DNA of 64,000 bases from the NCBI RefSeq assembly GCF_011927785.1, contig NZ_JAATJK010000001.1:3348001-3412000 (forward strand), given 5' to 3'. Shown here piece by piece: positions 63,056 through 64,000 of the stretch (positions are counted from its first letter, which is position 1; each line of letters begins with the position of its first letter). This DNA comes from Micromonospora profundi (lineage in GTDB: Bacteria > Actinomycetota > Actinomycetes > Mycobacteriales > Micromonosporaceae). The position numbers and the translations under genes are program-made. Below the pieces are notes generated by a model, which saw nothing but the letters and a program-made list of their open reading frames with translations, was not told the origin of the DNA and did no database searches.

Positions 63056-63508
63056 ATGACGAAGCACAGTCGAGCACGACCTCCTCGACGGAGTCTGACC
63101 GGGGACTGCGGCTCGGTGTCCGTCGAGGTCGTCGGGCTCGTCCTGCCGGTCATGGTGATCGTGGCAATGCTGATCGTCGGCGCATGGCGGTTGTCGGCCA
63201 CTCGCCTCGACGTACACGCCGCCGCCGCGTCCGCTGTCCGCGCCGCATCCCAGCAGCGCACCGCCACTGCTGCCCAGTCGGCAGCCGAGGAAGCCGCCCG
63301 CGCCGACCTCGCCGGCCGGGCCCGCGGATGCACCCCGTTGACCGTTGTCACGGGTCTCGACGACTTCGGCCGCGGCGGGTCGGTCACCGTCACCATCACG
63401 TGCCACGTCTCCACCGATGACCTGATCGGCGTCAGCGGCCCGGGCGGCGCCGACACGACCGCGACCGCCAGGGCCCCACTGGACACCTACTCGGAGGTCG
63501 TCCCGTGA
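63056..63508 (+). CDS. TadE-like pseudopilin
   Basis: 150 aa. GDCGSVSVEVVGLVLPVMVI is the TadE signature helix; the rest is Ala-rich with TVTITCHVSTDDLIGVSG. GTGA overlap with the following gene. Confidence 0.85.
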   Translation: MTKHSRARPPRRSLTGDCGSVSVEVVGLVLPVMVIVAMLIVGAWRLSATRLDVHAAAASAVRAASQQRTATAAQSAAEEAARADLAGRARGCTPLTVVTGLDDFGRGGSVTVTITCHVSTDDLIGVSGPGGADTTATARAPLDTYSEVVP

Positions 63509-63933
63509 GCCGCCCAAGGTTGGAGGCGGTTCGCCGCCAGCTGCGCGAAGACCGCGGCTCGGGCACCGGCTGGGCAGCCGGAATGTTCCTCGTCGGCATG
63601 CTCGCAGCCGCACTGATCATCGACGGCGGCGCCGCGATGACGATGCGCGTCGACGCTCGCCACGTCGCCCAACAGGCCGCGCGGGCCGGAGCAGACCGGA
63701 TCGATCTACTCCTGCTCCGCACGGCCGGCACCGTACAACTCGACCCGGTCCTGGCCGAAGCCGCGGCGACCGAGTACCTCGCCCAGGTCGGAGCGACCGG
63801 CACCGTCTCCGCCACCACGACGTTGGTCACGGTCACCGTCACCAAGACCGGGCCCACGCCGCTACTCGCCGCCGTCGGGATCACCACCGTCACCGTCTCG
63901 ACCACCGAACGCGCCGAACCCGTGACCAGCTAG
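63505..63933 (+). CDS. TadG-like pilus protein
   Basis: 142 aa. EDRGSGTGWAAGMFLVGMLA marks the N-terminal hydrophobic helix; the remainder is a soluble domain with VGATGTVSATTTLVTVTVTK. A third Tad minor protein in the conserved order. Confidence 0.8.
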   Translation: MSRPRLEAVRRQLREDRGSGTGWAAGMFLVGMLAAALIIDGGAAMTMRVDARHVAQQAARAGADRIDLLLLRTAGTVQLDPVLAEAAATEYLAQVGATGTVSATTTLVTVTVTKTGPTPLLAAVGITTVTVSTTERAEPVTS

Positions 63934-63953
63934 ACCACCGTGAAGGGGGTGCC

Positions 63954-64000
63954 ATGAACGTCACCGCGGCGCTCGGCCGGCTCCTCACCCGCCTCGCCAG
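63954..64000 (+). CDS. Partial gene at right edge
   Basis: ATG at 63954 with GAAGGGGG about 7 bases upstream; 15 codons are visible (MNVTAALGRLLTRLA). It continues beyond the window; in this operon type a membrane-bound LysM-type or related protein is common, but this cannot be told here. Confidence 0.5.
   Translation, partial: MNVTAALGRLLTRLA

Noticed and set aside
1..64000. CRISPR arrays, tRNA or rRNA genes
   Set aside because: No regularly spaced repeats, no cloverleaf T-arm consensus and no rRNA-like sequence were seen in any gap.

Overview
The window is high-GC actinobacterial DNA. GTG starts are frequent, start and stop codons overlap throughout the operons, HTH-TPR regulators are of the actinomycete type, and the right end carries an actinobacterial tight-adherence (Tad/Flp) pilus locus. 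The overall gene content looks like Micromonosporaceae (Micromonospora or a relative). That placement is inference; no rRNA or tRNA gene was seen to anchor it.

Left third (about 1-31.9 kb): a dense defence-type island. After an edge-truncated unknown gene and a decayed IS110 transposase comes a 1.4 kaa protein. It combines two degenerate RNase III-like domains, two dsRNA-binding-like segments, a histidine kinase core, a receiver domain and a HEPN-like helical module (2768-6982). On the minus strand follows a four-gene cassette: an SMC-like ATPase with a CPVC hook, a small protein, a 1103-aa unknown protein and a DUF1998-type helicase reminiscent of Druantia DruE. Divergently transcribed are an HTH/N6-methylase/specificity-like fusion, a complete type I restriction-modification system (HsdM, HsdS, HsdR), a soluble Ser/Thr kinase and a zinc-ribbon protein. 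This run ends at a perfect 18-bp hairpin. A PD-(D/E)XK-like protein and a T5orf172 (GIY-YIG-type) protein close the island.

Middle (about 32-49.4 kb): an S9 peptidase, then a tightly overlapping 13-gene minus-strand operon (46389 down to 35554). It encodes the whole GTP-to-preQ0 pathway (FolE, QueC, QueD, QueE), a divergent reverse transcriptase with a structured RNA candidate in front of it, an FGE-fold protein lacking the catalytic cysteines, a DUF6884-like protein, a GT2 glycosyltransferase split by a fresh IS630 insertion, a radical SAM enzyme, a purine-type phosphoribosyltransferase, a GT4 glycosyltransferase, a FEN-like 5' nuclease and a PIG-L deacetylase. It is flanked by two XRE-TPR regulators. 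Upstream sit a NUDIX hydrolase, a creatininase-family protein and two copies of one operator-like palindrome, TGCGGACA-N8-TGTCCGCA. The most natural reading is synthesis and decoration of a 7-deazapurine compound or nucleotide, physically linked to an RT module. I do not recognise it as a characterised system.

Right third (about 49.5-64 kb): an APC permease, an acetamidase/formamidase, a GPP34 protein, a CU044_5270-like membrane protein, a GNAT acetyltransferase, some sparse DNA with a small HxlR-like regulator, and then the Tad pilus operon (lipoprotein, secreted protein, SAF/CpaB, CpaE, CpaF, TadB, TadC, Flp-like pilin, three TadE/TadG-like proteins). A further gene begins at the right edge.
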